Counted from the first letter of the stretch, positions 45,801 through 58,985 are shown. The stretch is DNA of 64,000 nt from Cantharellus purpuraceus (GCA_025174535.1 JALBUN010000023.1:2294001-2358000), one strand, 5' to 3'. Translations and numbers: made by a program. Notes: a model not told the origin generated them from the letters alone.

Positions 45801-47083
45801 ATGTCGGGTCTTGCATATAGTGCATTATTTGGCCTTCTTCTGCAGGTGGTCAAGCCATTTCCCGGGAACGGAACGTCGGCTGATTCGCGCGAAGCCAAGG
45901 TCTCGGAACTGGTTTTGAAGTGCGTTTGGAAATTAGCACGAAATATCCCAGGAGACCTCGAAAAACATCTATTGGACCCTGCAGAACTCTTCCCTGCAAT
46001 CGAGCATTTCTTGCAATCGGTTCCGCCGAACGAATGGCGCGCAAGAGCAACAAATAAGGTACCCGCTGGTGACATGCCTCTCCGTACGATCAAGGTAATC
46101 ATTCAGCATGTTGTCGGTAAGTTGTAAAACTCCGGTGTTGGTCCACAACGCTGAAAACCTGAGTAGCACAATTCGGAGATGAAGTTTACGAACAATTGTC
46201 TGCTGCTTTTGAAGATCCATCCGCAACGATAGTGTACCCTTACGTTTACCGAATACTGAACTCCAGCGCGCGTCCGACCTCCGAAGTTCCGACACGTATG
46301 CGCTCCGTCACAAACATGTCAGATGCAGCTCGCCATTCGGCTCCAGTTCTCAATCGACCCGTTTCGCCCAGCGCCATGTCCGTAGCATCATCCTCACGGC
46401 TTACCACGGAGTCTGAACCCCCTGGAACCCCTTCTACGGCTTCTCCAGGCCGGAATGACAGAACGAGTGTGTTTAGCAATCCTGGAGATGATGATGACCC
46501 AGATGCGCAATTGATTAAAATCATTGGGCATATCTCTAGCGAGACAACGGGTGCTCTGCACAAGGAAGGCATTACACAGTTGCATAAGTTCATCAAGGCA
46601 TATCCGCACAAGAAACCTCGTGTGGACAAAATGCTTGATTCGACGGGTCCTGCTTTCCGCAAATATATCGCACGAGCATTAGCTTCACGAGCGGCAGAAG
46701 ACGATGAGCGGGATGTCGCCGTTGCGGACACTTTATCTCGTGAGTGTAAATAAACAAATTCATTAACTGCAAGGTGAATTAAATTCCACCACAAAGGGCT
46801 TGAAGCGGTACGAAGAGATACACCTCTCTCTCCGAGTAGTCCTCGGTCGTCATCATCTCCCAAACGTAGTAGCGTAGTTTCGGATGGAGACGACCCAAAA
46901 CTAAGCCGTCTACATGATCTGTTTGGATACCACGGACGGTCGAGCCGTACGTCAGGGGGCTCCGTGTCAGCGACAGTAACCTCCTCTCCGACGTCAGGAA
47001 CAGTGACAGGCGCAGGCATTGAGCAGGCCAATGCAATTATTGCACAACTAGCTACTCTGCGGGCAGAGAGTGAGAGCGGGTAG
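39864..47083 (+). CDS. STU2: XMAP215/Stu2/Alp14-family TOG-domain microtubule polymerase
   Basis: Processive plus-end microtubule polymerase acting at spindle poles, kinetochores and cytoplasmic microtubules. TOG1 starts SDRLKHKNWKARISAYEQL. TOG2 starts YQAALASSKWKERKEALDE. TOG3 is at FADANWKTRLAALDEM, TOG4 at DVKSDAWKTRKEGLEAL, and TOG5 near TRQGSLDELEGILKKAG. Basic Lys/Ala/Pro linkers (AKKPAASV, SRKIQPPGSRPE) between TOGs likely bind the lattice. C-terminal segments are helical. Roughly 2,000 aa across more than ten exons with short introns. Five TOGs match animal and basidiomycete proteins rather than the two-TOG yeast Stu2. Stop at 47081-47083. Not every splice site was checked. Confidence 0.95.
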
Positions 47084-47242
47084 CGATAGATTTTCCTCTT
47101 ATGTTCCTTGCGTTCCGAGCATATGTATTTCTTATCACGAGATTCGTTGTACAACTAGCTTGTAATTTCATTTCATTTTCCCTCATAACGTCACTAATGC
47201 TGAGCTAGCGCATACGGCGCCAAATGTGTACACGCTCTACCA

Positions 47243-47985
47243 ATGAGTATACTGCGACCTTTCCGTGCCACTGATCTGCTGAAGTTTAATAATGTGTAAG
47301 ATTCCAGTCCATCTTATTGTTATAGAACGCTGAGATACTTTTAAAGCAATTTGGACATCTGGACTGAGACGGTGGGTGATGTACGACAGGGTGGCGCCAT
47401 CGTTAACGGTCACAACAGTTCAGCATCTCATTTTACCTCAGCTACTTATCGCGATGGCCGGATTTGTGCTGTGCTCAGCAGGCTGCTAATGGGCAGCTCA
47501 TGTCTTACGGTGCGTCGAGAAGGACAATATCGAAGGACGAGCTAACACGATGTATATAGTATTGGGTAAAGCGGAAGGCCAGGGAGCCGAGTGGCATGGT
47601 CATGTAACAGCTTTAACTGTTGCTCCAGAATATCGTCGACTGCATCTGGGTCGGAATATGATGGATCTCTTGGAACGCATATCAGACCAAGTGTATCACG
47701 GTTTCTTCGTCGACTTATACGTCCGTTACTCGAATTATAAAGCGATAGGGATGTACGAAGCACTTGGCTACAGCGTGTACCGGAGGGTACGGGAGTATTA
47801 TGGGAGTATTGGGCCAGGGGGGGTGGAGGATGAGGATGCATTTGGTACTTGCCACTAATGTCCACTGCGCCAAAGGCTCACTGATTATTTCAGACATGAG
47901 GAAGCCACTATCTCGAGACATCAACCGTCGATCTGTACGTCCTAATGGTAGAAGTATCCTGGTGAGCGCGGCAGATGTACCCTAA
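47243..47985 (+). CDS. NAT3: NatB N-terminal acetyltransferase catalytic subunit (Naa20/Nat3)
   Basis: Acetylates N-terminal Met followed by Asp, Glu, Asn or Gln, together with Mdm20/Naa25. Exons: 47243-47295, 47347-47371 (25 nt), 47419-47509, 47560-47844 and 47894-47985, giving 181 aa, the usual size. The spliced N-terminus reads ILRPFRATDLLKFNNVNLDI then WTETFSISFYLSYLSRWPDL. The acetyl-CoA loop follows LTVAPEYRRLHLGRNMM (an R/Q-x-x-G-x-G/A-type site). The end is VYRRVREYYGSIGPGG then RPNGRSILVSAADVP. Stu2 lies just upstream on the same strand; IML1 is convergent, 70 bp away. Confidence 0.95.
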
Positions 47986-48055
47986 TTGGTCGCGCGCCGC
48001 CATGGCTTTTATCCTTCTTGTCATTCCTCATGTTCATGGACATTGCGTAACTCCT

Positions 48056-51000
48056 TTATATTGACAAAGGTTCCATGTCGTCTTCCAAGTTAGTCGCCAT
48101 TGTATCGGTGTAAAATGTACTCAACGCTACTGGGTCAGAACAAAAGGCGTACAGCGCATCGCGAATGTCATCTGCCACCTGAGACGGTGTCCTCCCTTTG
48201 ATGTTACGTGCACTCCCGAGTCGTCCTGGTGCCAGAAGGCGATTGGTCAAAAATCTGAAGCCTTCCTGGCCGCCTATTACTTGTACGAAAGCTGCTCCCG
48301 ACCGATGGACAAACTGAGTATACTTGTACGGGGACCGGCGGTAAGAGTAGAATACCTCTACTTGATCGCTGTACCCGTCTTGAGCTTCGACATCCACCAC
48401 AAACCCAAATTTCTTTAACAAGACGCATTCGAAATGATAGTTAGATGCTGGAGTGTGATTCTCAGGACTCCGTTTTACAATTGGTGGCGGGATGGCGAAG
48501 CGTATGGGGAAGCAGGACTGAAAAGAGTTTTTATCTCGGATGTCTGTGATTTGGTCGACAAATCCTGTAGAATGTATGTTTGAACTTTCAGCACATCCCC
48601 TACCCAGGTGGGACGATACCTTCTACCAGCCTGAGACCATATTTCTCAACTGACCGACTCCACTGTCGTATAAGTTCTTCTAGACACCGGGCACTGGTGG
48701 AAATCCAATTTAGCTCAAAATGAAATGCTGTAGCCGGGTTGTGGATAATATCGTGATGAAGAATTCTATATAAGAGGAAGATTAGATAACATCTTAATGC
48801 CAAAGTGACGGGACATGCGCTGTTTCTGCGTAGAGACTCCTCTTGCTAAGGTCTGCGTCGATGACCATAGTTTGACTAAGAACCAGTCGTCTCTTATATT
48901 TTCGAGGAGTTATCATGGTTCCCTTATTAGCGATAGGAGAGCCTGAAGGGGCAGCGCTCGGTCTCTCTGCTGCCTCTAACTGACGACCGCGAAAGCTCCA
49001 AATAGAACCTCGCGGCGTTCTAGGCACCGCAAACTCATTCTTGAATCGGTAAAAGTAATGTCTTAATGAACGTGTCAGCAAAGCCTTTGACAATCACACA
49101 TATGACGACTAACCCATCTAGAAATCCGTGATGTTTTCTGCAATGTTCAAACAATCCTTGTGCGTGAAGTTTGGATCCAGCCTCTACTGCCTGCTCTCTC
49201 GTGGAAATGTCACTGAACTCACGGACGAGCCAAGATGTTAAGTCTGCGCCAGTGAAACTGTCTGAATATACTGTGCCATGCCATCTGTGATCCTTGATAG
49301 AGACACCTTCCTCGTCACGCATAGCCTTGGCTATAAATGACAATGAGTATTCCTGAAAAACTTTATCACTGTTCTTCTTTTTCTTGAGAGGTCCAGAGGC
49401 ATGAATCTCTTCCAACTGCGTGACAACAGCATCGTCGCAAACAGACGCTGCAGGGCCAAGATATGTCGGAAGAAAATGGGGCGCTGGATACGCTTCTGCT
49501 CTCTCCCCTGGCGGAACCCAACGCGCCTTCCCCAATAGATCAGCAAGTTTGTCCATACCCGCTAAGCGAACCTCTTCGTCGTTTAGTCTCTCCCCTGAAC
49601 TGCCGTTCATCGGAGCTGGTGCCTCTTCCGTGGGGATAATAATGAATCTTGTTCGCCAAAAGCGAGAAGAACGGTTGAAATGTTGTTCATAGCCAGCAAC
49701 TACCATGTCCATGCTGATAGAAAAGGAGTAAGCAGGCATCAAAGAGAAGACGTAGGCTAAGGACGCACCTATTCCAACCTAGCTTCTCTAGGCCAGGAGA
49801 CTTGAATAATGTGGAGACTTCTGTGTATCCATCCCCAAGCTTTGGCCAAATAAGGCATTCGTAATCGAACGGCCTTGCTGCTGATCCAACGCGACGTACA
49901 TAAAGTTCAACCTTGATAACTTCTCCATTATAGGACAGCCGATGTATCTCATTTGTCATGCTTAAATATACGGGCAGGAAAGGCGTCTGAAGCACTTCAG
50001 AAGCGCCAACGGGTTTTGGCTCAATTTCCTCATCTGCTGCGAAAGACCTTGACCGACGAAAAATATTACGGTCCTCCTGGGCGCGAGGGTTGGTCCCACA
50101 ATGCGGTCGTAATATGAATTGGAAACCTTGAGCTAGCCTAAGAGCCGTCTGGCCTTTCATGACAGCCAGAGCAAACATGTCCTTGGCCTGCTGTGTCGGT
50201 CGATTTCTCCAATCTCCTGGTACTTTAATACAGAACGAGCTGCTCATGGAAGGAGGGTCGACCACAAAGTCATATGAAAAGTATTCGAAGCCTGTGTCTA
50301 GCTCATGTTGGGTGGGGAAGTGTTCTACAGTCAACGGCAGACAAGCAGGCGTCAGAATAGATTTCCACTTTATTTGATATTCGAAGCTTGGGACAGGGAA
50401 GACGTGCTGCCATCGGCGTGCAAGGGACACTTGGCCGTATGACATAAAAGGCGTTGGGCGTGACGGATTGCTCTGTAGTCTAGGAGGCGACGAAGCTACG
50501 GGTGGAAGCGTTAATGTGGACATTGTCGACCGTCGGACAGCCGTTAATGCATCGGAGCCATCACGATCACGTGGCGAGGATGAGAGAGGTGATGTACGAG
50601 GATAAGATGAACGGCTTGAACCAAATGGCCCTGGGTCATCAATATTTCGCCCTTGACTTCGCCTGTTCTTAATGGAGACAGGCTTCGGCGGCGGTAATGG
50701 TAACGTGCTTGTAGTTGATGATGATTCTGAGAGTCGTGGTAACGGCGACATGGTCGATGTCACAGATATCACTGACGTTTGCGGCTGGCTTGAGGTTCGG
50801 AAAGGATTGAACAGCCAGCCAGGAGCGAACTTGGATGCCAGGGAGCCCTGCGTACCCCCATCTTTCTTAGAGCTCGATGAAGACACGCTGGCCGTAGATC
50901 GTGATGAGCGAACAGACGCGTGAGATGGGGAAGTGCTCAGCATAGGCATGATGCTTGGTTCACGAGCCCGCATAACGGATAACGGAACGGGGGCAGGAGC

Positions 51001-53061
51001 AGGGTTGGGGAGACCGGCAGGGGGTGATAATGCAGACATCTCTTGCCCTTGATCTTCTACAATAGGGGGAAACTTGGACGATGCGCTAGATGACAATGAT
51101 ATAGACATGCGTTCCCTTCCAACCCCAGAGGGCGTTACCATGCCTGGCACAATGGTACTGGCGCTGCTCGACGAAGCACCAACTGAATTACGAGTAATGA
51201 TGGCTAAAGAATCATTTGCAGTATCAGATCTCCTCAGAGCGAACGTGTTGAGGTCAAAATTATCCGCTTCCGTCCTACGTGCATTTCGTGGGTCAGACGC
51301 ACCCTCTGATGAAATTGCAGAGTCGGTTTGCCAGATATCCAGATAAGGTATCTCAATGGTAGAAAGAAGGTCATGCTCAAGGAGACCAAGCATTTGAATC
51401 TCGTGCATTCTGGCACGTGCGACGAATCTATCGACCCGAAAGGGAAGATCCATTTGTTGGTCCCAGAAGGTGGTTGATATCCAAAAGGGCTCCCACCAAA
51501 ATTGAGACTTGAGCAACGACTCCCCATCGCCACCACCCCAGAGAGGATCTAGCTCTCTACTCCCACTACTCCCAATTCGGCCTTCTTTCTCGGGGTTGTG
51601 AGAACGCAGCTCAGGCAGCTCACCCTTGAAACTAAAAATTGGGGTGCGGTGCAGCGGTTTCTTTGCCAGCGAGATCAGATCCAGACCAAAACCTTGGTCC
51701 AATAATCGTAAGGTGGTGGTTCGAAGAAGTCGTTTAGGCACCACGAAATAACCCGTGCCCGGGGTGATGAGGATTGTAGAAGCGCCTGTTAAGGACAATG
51801 GTCGATCAATATAGTGGGTCTCGAAGGGGTTTAGTGTCAAATTGATCGCCTCCAAAATGGGACCGTCATGTGCATAGGAAAGGGTGCCAACGAGGCGAAC
51901 TTCTGCTGAACCGACAGAATTAGAGGATAGCACATACGGAATGCTGGTGTCCGCTTTACGGAACGCGCGGTGGTAGTGATGAGTGAGAAGAATATCTCGT
52001 TGGAACGCAAAAAATGAATCCTTCAAACTGACAAGCGTCGGTTTCCAGTCTTGAATGGTCTCGAGATCGGTGATAACCTTGTAGAAGTCTTTATACCATC
52101 TACCATCGTCGCCCAGGCGTAATGGACCTGCAGCATATTCGACCTCTGTCTGGTCATAATGAACGCGCGAAATGAGAACAATCGTCACGATATGCTTGGC
52201 TCCCGCTTCGCTCCACCGAGAGAACAGAGCAGGTAAAAACGAGTGAACTATTTTCTCATAATACCGCTCACCATCTCCAGCGAAGTCCCAGAGTTCACGG
52301 CAAACTTGAATGAAAATGGTCACCTTCGCTGAGAGAGAGCGGTATATGGTCTTTGTTGCAGGTGTGACCTGTGCGGACGCAACCTGGTTTCATAAATGGA
52401 CCCACTGTGAGAGAAGTGAAGGCGCGGAATCAATGGCACATGAACCTTGACACCCCGAGTGTATATATTACCAATGATGCCTGCAGTCGAACCTAAGAAG
52501 TTTATTTCCTGGCCAGAATATACACACTGGTCTTGTAGCGTTCCGAGAATCCGCCACATATCGCATCGACCCAAGTATTGATCTTGGAAAGTAATCTCTA
52601 TGTAGTCTGCCAAATGGTCCTCCCTATCCACCTTAGTGAGAATAACTTCTCTGTAGTTAATAAACCCGAAGGTGTCGGCAATCGTCTTCGCTATCGTTAT
52701 CTGTAATTGATAAAAGCGAAGGAAGCCAGAAAGACATGAATTAAAAGGGTACCTGCTGTTGGGTCTGTTTCGCCAAGCCTGCGTCGTTTTGAACTATGAA
52801 GAGAAATCCTGGACGTTCACCTTGTGTCTGCGTTGTGACTTCTATCATATCACCTTCAGCAACGCCAGGCCAATAGTCATGATTCAGCACAACTGGAAGG
52901 GCTGGATTGTCGGATACCCATGTGCTTAGAGTAGTGGTGTCACCAATTTGCAGCGGTTGATGTGGGACATTCTTGAACATTGAAGTACTCGAGACTGTAC
53001 TCGAACGCTTTCGAGAATACGGAGGATTGGATTCACCGCGGATGACATTATGATTCGACAT
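48056..53061 (-). CDS. IML1: Iml1/DEPDC5, GATOR1/SEACIT GAP subunit
   Basis: GTPase-activating subunit that restrains TORC1 at the vacuole during amino-acid shortage. The start ATG at 53061 gives MSNHNVIRGE. N-terminal domain: GDTTTLSTWVSDNPALPVVL, EITFQDQYLGRCDMWRI. IML1 core: SAKVTIFIQVCRELWDFAGD, ALFSRWSEAGAKHIVT, YYKDF-type FYKVI. A long Ser/Pro-rich disordered insert follows. DEP domain: SFTGADLTSWLVREFSD, EHCRKHHGFLDG. The conserved C-terminus has HHDIIHNPATAFHFELNWIS and ends at TAA 48056-48058. It is one long exon plus several short ones, roughly 1,400-1,500 aa. The junction near 52,330-52,450 was not fully resolved (VKVH to VTPATKTIYRS). Confidence 0.93.
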
Positions 53062-53258
53062 ACTCAGGGGACGTGTTAGCAACGGCCTCACGTCCCAGAT
53101 ATAGGCCTACCAGTGTCTGTATCGTCACCGTGACGGTCACGCCGTGTCACTTCAGCGTCTATAGGATCGACGCCACAACCAGCAACCCCAGACTAGACTT
53201 GCAGAACTCTAGTTACACCTTCGGCAATTTCTGGCATTTTAATTTTTCACTGCCATTT
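53062..53258. promoter_or_regulatory. Short divergent promoter, IML1 / SCT1
   Basis: 197 bp between start codons of a TORC1 inhibitor and a phospholipid-synthesis acyltransferase. Specific sites not identified. Confidence 0.5.
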
Positions 53259-56134
53259 ATGGCATCATTTAGACCACTTCAGACTTCTGCACAAGTGACC
53301 GCAGATGTTGTCTATGACACTATGCTCTTCTTCTGGCGGATTGTTACAAACCTATTTTTTAGGGAAATACGGCCCAGAGGTGCATTCAACATCCCCAGAA
53401 CTGGACCAGTAATATTTGCTATCGCACCTCATTGTAATCAGGTGTGGAGGGATAGTAGATTCATTCTGTATTGATGCTTAAGAGCTTCTCCAGTTTCTTG
53501 ACCCCCTCTTGGTCATGTCAGAAGTGTACCGGGAGACACACCGTCGCGTAAGGAATTTAATAGCAGCTAAAAGCATGGAGAGGGCTGCCGTAGGTGGTTT
53601 TGCGGCGTTGATGTCTAGTAGTAAGCTGCTCAATTCTTTTATCCAGACTTCAGGCTCATAACAGAGAAGTACCGGTTGCTCGAGCTCAAGATCACGCAAG
53701 GCCTGGAACAGGTGAAGTGTGGTTGGATGAGGACGACCCCCTTCTCGTTCAAGGTGAATCCACCAAATTTTTGACGGAGCTTGGCCCCAAGATGCAGATC
53801 ATGCTCCCCAAATCCACTGGGCCTGCGCTCGGCACTGTTGTTGAGGTGATATCGAATACTCGATTAAGAATCAAAAAAGAATTTGGTGGTGACAGCGGCA
53901 AGGGTACCTTTCGCGTTCGAGAGCAAATAGAAGAGGCTAGACAAGCTGGTCACCAAGGATTATCATACAAGATCCTTCCCTTCGTGAATCAGCAGGACAT
54001 GTATGCTCATGTCTTTCGCTGTTTAAAGGAAGGTGGTTGTATTGGAATATTTCCCGAAGGTGCATTATACCTTGGGCTATTAGCACGTATCTTGACAAGA
54101 GAACAGGTGGCAGCCATGATCGTACGGACCTTCTGCCATTAAAGGCTGGCGTGTCTCTAATGGCTTTGGGTGCCATGGAACATATTCCCAATTTGCAAGT
54201 CCGGATCGTGCCAGTCGGCCTCTCATACTTTCATCCGCACCGCTTCCGATCGCGCGCCGTTGTGGAGTTCGGGCCCGCTTTAGATATACCAAAGGAACTT
54301 GTAGATCAATTCCGACAAGGAGGGGATGAAAAGCGGAAGGCGGCCGGGAAGCTTTTGGATATGATCTACGACGCATTGAAGACCGTCACGATCCGTGCGC
54401 CGGATTACGAGACCTTGATGGCAAGTACTGTTTGCCTCGTTATCATTTAGTTTATTGAAACGGGTCCAGGTTATTCAAGCTGCCAGGCGATTATACAAGA
54501 CCCCAGGTCAACACTTGACCCTCGGACAAGTTGTAGAATTGAATAAGCGATTTATTGAAGGCTACATGCACTTCCAGCACCAGCCTCGTGTTCAACGTTT
54601 ACGTGAAAGCGTATTAAAATACAACAGACGCGTCAGGGACCTTGGACTTCGAGATCATCAGGTAAATACTTGTTAGACGATTGTTGGGAGTCTCGTCAGG
54701 GGTGGGTGCTTATGGGTTTCAGGTTCCCAGAGCGAAAAAGGCAGGCTGGAAGACATTGGGGTTGCTTCTGTACCGAATAGGATTGCTCTCCGTATGGACG
54801 GTGCTCGCGTTGCCTGGGGTAGTCCTCAACGGCCCCATCTTCCTACTCGCTTCCGTCATTTCTCGTAAAAAGGCGAAGGGTAATAGTCTCGATATAGCTC
54901 CAGACGAAGATAGCTGATTGATTTGTTGCATATAGAGGCTCTGGCGGCATCCAGTGTGAAGATCGCTGGACGAGACGTGCTTGCTACTTGGAAGGTGCTC
55001 ATCTCTCTGGGAGTCACACCATTTTTATATGCTTTCTATGCGATTCTTGCCACGGCTGTGGCTGTGAAAGCCAATGCACCGCCTAAGTGGAGACTTTGGA
55101 CGCCATTCATTGTCATAGCTGCGTTGCCTTTCATTGGCTTCGCAGCACTGAAATTTGGGGAAGCCGGGATGGATGTTCTGAAGTATGTCTCTCACGATAC
55201 TTGTAAATCGTCTGTTGTTGATCGTACTCCTTACACTAGGTCTCTGCGGCCTCTGGTGGTGTCTTTGTTCCCGGGTCAACAACGATTACTAGACCAACTC
55301 AAGGCACAAAGAATCGCACTTTCCAACGAGTTGACGGACGTCATCAATGAGTTCGGTCCACAGCTATATGAGGATTTCGATGAGGTATATAAAGACATCC
55401 CTTATGAAGTGCGATTTCTTAACGAAGGTGTATGCTAGTGGCGCATCCTAGTACCTTCGGCAAGCGCTCCTCCCTCTGGGGGTCAACAAGGTCTATGGCG
55501 AAGGAAGAGCGCTACTGGAGCTGTTGACGCTCAAGGCTGGGGATTCTCTCATCCAATGACCTGGTTAGATGAACGGCTCTTCGGTTGGAGTCGCAGCGCC
55601 CGTCGAGGCACCAGTGCCTGGGGAGGATTGCCAAGTCTTGACATCAGTCGAACGGCCACGCCCGATATGTCGGACGAAGAGGAAGAAGGCGACTATGACA
55701 ACGTCATCGATTACTTGGGTTCTTATGTTGGCACAAGTCCTTCAGAGAAGCGGGGGAGGTCAAAGAGCATGCGGGGGTCATATGCAGACTTGCAGCACCT
55801 CAAGCACAAAGAATCAGCGTGCGACAATCAAGACGGCCAAACTAAGTCCCGGGGTATTTTGAGTTCCACGCAAGCTCAGTACGCGCCTGTTTATCAAAAG
55901 CGACCGATGCTGCAGCGGTCGCCAAATTCTTCTGGAGCGACGGAAACTTCGATCGTTGAATCTACGTCCCCCGTAGGCGATTCTCCCTATCCCAACCCCC
56001 GCAAAAGTCCGCGGGAGAGGCGATCATCGTTGTCAGATCGAGTAGCCGTTGAAAGGATCGGAGGTCTGAATCCAGTGAACACTTTCAAACATGCAACTGA
56101 GGAACTTAACCGGGATATTGCTGACCGTTCTTAA
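53259..56134 (+). CDS. SCT1: Glycerol-3-phosphate / DHAP acyltransferase (Sct1/Gpt2 type)
   Basis: First acyl transfer of phospholipid and triacylglycerol synthesis in the ER. The acyltransferase box is IFAIAPHCNQFLDPLLVMSE, i.e. H-x4-D as usual for Sct1/Gpt2. Later blocks are GIFPEGGSHDRTDLLPLKAG and IVPVGLSYFHPHRFRSRAVV. C-terminal membrane spans lie around LLSVWTVLALPGVVLNGPIF, LISLGVTPFLYAFYAILA and FIVIAALPFIGFAAL. The tail is Ser-rich and probably phosphorylated. One intron (54421-54469, 49 nt) has a GC donor (GCAAGT) between PDYETLM and VIQAARRLY. About 780 aa. Confidence 0.94.
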
Positions 56135-56380
56135 GAGGATCATACTTCCATTTTTGTTCCTGTATTTTGACTTATCATAAGCCTCCATCCATGTGTTTTA
56201 AAGATGATTGCTCCATTCAGTCTACTTCCTTTTCTACGCCTGTACTATCGATGTACATCTCATGTAGCTCAGCACAGATATTGGATGGTGGAAGATTAAC
56301 AGCGTAAGAAAAAAAAAACGATTCGCAATAGGCAAGCGTCGTAAATTGCAGTAAATTGAGAGGCAACGGTTAGCCCAGGT

Positions 56381-58251
56381 CTAGTAACTTTTTGGTTTCC
56401 CTGCCGTCAGGACTTCGACGCCGGTTTCCGTGATCCTACACTAGAGGTGAGGAATTATACAATTGAGTATGGAATATAAACATCATACAAAAGTGTCTCT
56501 TCGAATTGTGCGCTGAAGCTACCATCCATTGTTGTAGCGGTCCAGTTATCTGGCCAATGTTCCTCTTGCGCCCTTTTGCCCAGGTTGATCATCTTCCGGG
56601 AGTGCAAGAGTAAGTAAAAACACGAAATGAAACCACAGAGACTTATTTACAGGTTCGATGGTAAATGTCTAGGAAGCAAATGATGAGAATCAGTTTCCCG
56701 TTTTTTATTTTATTTTCTTGCTTATTTGACGTACCATTCCCGCTTTCATAGTCCCGACAGCTTTATTTTTTGCATAATGTGGTACATTTGGTGCGGTATG
56801 GAATAGCTGATTGATTCCGTGACCAGTGTATGTCCGCACAGAGCAACAACCATTCGCAACTGCAATAGGCTCGCTATACCACGGTAGGAATAACTAATGA
56901 GCCATGAAAAGCATAAGCCGTAACATTCTGTCACTGACATCACTTTACCGATCTCCCGGAAGAGGGCTCCTGGCTTGCAGATCTTAATAGCCTCGTCAAG
57001 ACAATTTCGAGATGTCCTGATCAATAGAGCATTTTCTTCGGATATTTTTCCAACTGGGTAGGTCTCGTTCAAATCTCCGTGAAAACCTGCCCGAATATAA
57101 GACAATAACTATAAACTCAACTAACGCTCCTCACCGTCATAGTACAACGTGACATCTGCGAATTCTTAGCCCGTGGAGAAATAGGAAGGAACTAAAAACC
57201 GTTACCTAAATTCACAATATCACCCTCGAGTAGCTTCCGTTGGTCGGGTATCCCATGACAAACGACTTCGTTCACAGATCTATACAAAGCATCAATAAAA
57301 ATCTTCAACCAGAAACAGTGATCGTACGTGCAAAGGGATTTTGGAAACTCTCTGTAGTTGAGAGGCGAAGGGTAAGCCCCACGCTTTATTATTTCCTCGT
57401 GAACAATAGAGTCGAGAAAGTCCGTGGTGACTCCAGGCTTAACATGTTGCGCCGCGATATCAAGAACCTCTCTAGCCAGCTAGGTGTGGAACGTCAGTAA
57501 GCCTATAGAAATAAAGCATTCCTCTTAATAGCATACACGGCAAACTACTCGCATCTTTTCTTGCTCCGCTTTGTTCAATATTCGGGGTGGCTGACCCGAA
57601 CGCAGTCTTTCAGCCGTGGGTAAACCTGGAAATTAAACGGAAAGAAAAACCATCAACTTTCGAGCTCACATTGAGAGGACCCCATCCATAAAATGTTTCA
57701 TACCATCTTCTGCATAGTCGGGTCGTGGTATTTCTAGAGGCACGTGGCGGCGAGGAGAAAGAGGATAAACAGGTCGAAGATCTCCTGTGAATCTAAACCC
57801 CGGGAAAGGGTTAAAAGTGCCATCTTGAACGCCGGTCAGAATGATATTCATAATAATTGGTACCCGAGTTGAGCTGTACCTCTATTGATTGATGGGTCAT
57901 TTAAAAGAGGCTCCCTGGGCCGTGCAAAGTCGTGAATTATCTTGTGGGTTTTCTTGGAGATCCAGGATGTCAATTCATCGCATCCCTTCTTAAAGCACAA
58001 CATACCCCTACCATCGTTTCAGCGACAATCTATAGTGATGTAACATGGGAAGACTCACATCCAGCCTTGAAACATTCCTGCCCACAGAAGAAAGACCCTT
58101 GTATCCCGATCCTAATATGGAGAAGCATCATCGAGATACACTGAGATCCATACATGGAGAGGACTTACTTGTTACATGTCGGACATTCTAGACGTGAAGG
58201 CGGATTGCCGTTGAGGCACTGGCTGCTCTGGCATGTTATCACGTTGGTCAT
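56381..58251 (-). CDS. MAP1: Methionine aminopeptidase 1 (Map1), with N-terminal zinc fingers
   Basis: Removes initiator Met from nascent proteins at the ribosome. Fourteen exons: 58169-58251, 58059-58111, 58006-58007 (2 nt), 57880-57952, 57704-57823, 57537-57625, 57328-57479, 57206-57279, 57135-57155 (21 nt), 56939-57086, 56735-56873, 56651-56668 (18 nt), 56489-56592 and 56381-56435; sum 1,131 nt, 376 aa, close to human and yeast Map1. The zinc fingers are complete: C-x4-C (CQSSQC), [18 protein letters not shown] and KTHKIIHD. Metal ligands appear in [19 protein letters not shown], the His in [10 protein letters not shown], and Glu in TFTIEP and QFEETLL. The 2-nt exon completes the conserved Trp codon. 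Confidence 0.93.
58006..58007 (-). other. MAP1: Candidate 2-nt microexon of MAP1
   Basis: On the minus strand the bases read ...ATGGTAG|GG|GTATGT.... The flanking introns are 58008-58058 (51 nt, GTGAGT...TAG) and 57953-58005 (53 nt, GTATGT...AAG), each of typical local size. T|GG forms the Trp of ECFKAGW-KTHK, conserved in Map1 zinc fingers. Removing the whole 106 nt as one intron would give GGA TAA, a stop. Confidence 0.7.
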
Positions 58252-58985
58252 TTCTGTATACTTGTACTGGGATAATGACGACCTGTGGTATTTTATAACA
58301 GTCCGATGCCACCTAAGAAAGAAATGTCAAGATATGAGTGCGCCACCAGCAAGTGGCAATAAGTGGCGGTTGTAATGATCACGTAATCTAGTGATGTGTG
58401 TGATGCGTTCACGTTGTAAAAAGAGACAGACTGGCCGCCAAATTGCATCCATGCCTATGGCCTAAAGAGGCCTTTCATGATTTTGGAGCGTCTTCTATCA
58501 CCCCCAATATCTAGTATCTAGTAGAATAGTACGAATGGTTGTATGGTCCCCAAGTTGACCATTCGGCTTTTGGTATTCTGGAGGGTGCGGTAGGCTCCGC
58601 TGAGTAATGATGGAACTGGCTAGGGTTGTGCGTTGGATAAATATATAATCCATATACTCGAGGACGAGCCGACTTTCATGGTGATATATCATATCACCTG
58701 TACCCTGCTTGTTACAGACTCAAGCCAAGTCAGTACTTGCCAATTTCACAGCCTCAAAAGAATCCCAGTGAGCACCAGCTGATGCTTATCAATTGAATTT
58801 TCAGCAGAGGGAGACTTCACCTGGGCATATGCAATGTCTGTAACGTGCAAAAACGACCTGGTTCATCCTTCGATAACATTCATACTTGATACTTCAACGA
58901 GGAGTGATAGGTATATCAAAACCACGATTAGAGATAGACAAGTAAACTCGAAAATAATATAACTCGCAGCACATAAAAATACACT
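58252..58985. other. Intergenic: upstream of MAP1, downstream of the PAXBP1-like gene
   Basis: About 730 bp with only short ORFs lacking family (for example 58498-58692 minus). Presumed MAP1 promoter. Confidence 0.5.

Noticed and set aside
57953..58058. Explaining the MAP1 junction as one 106-nt intron or an 87-nt intron
   Set aside because: The first creates an in-frame TAA; the second (donor near 58040) replaces the conserved Trp by CESSH. The two-intron, 2-nt-exon model fits better.
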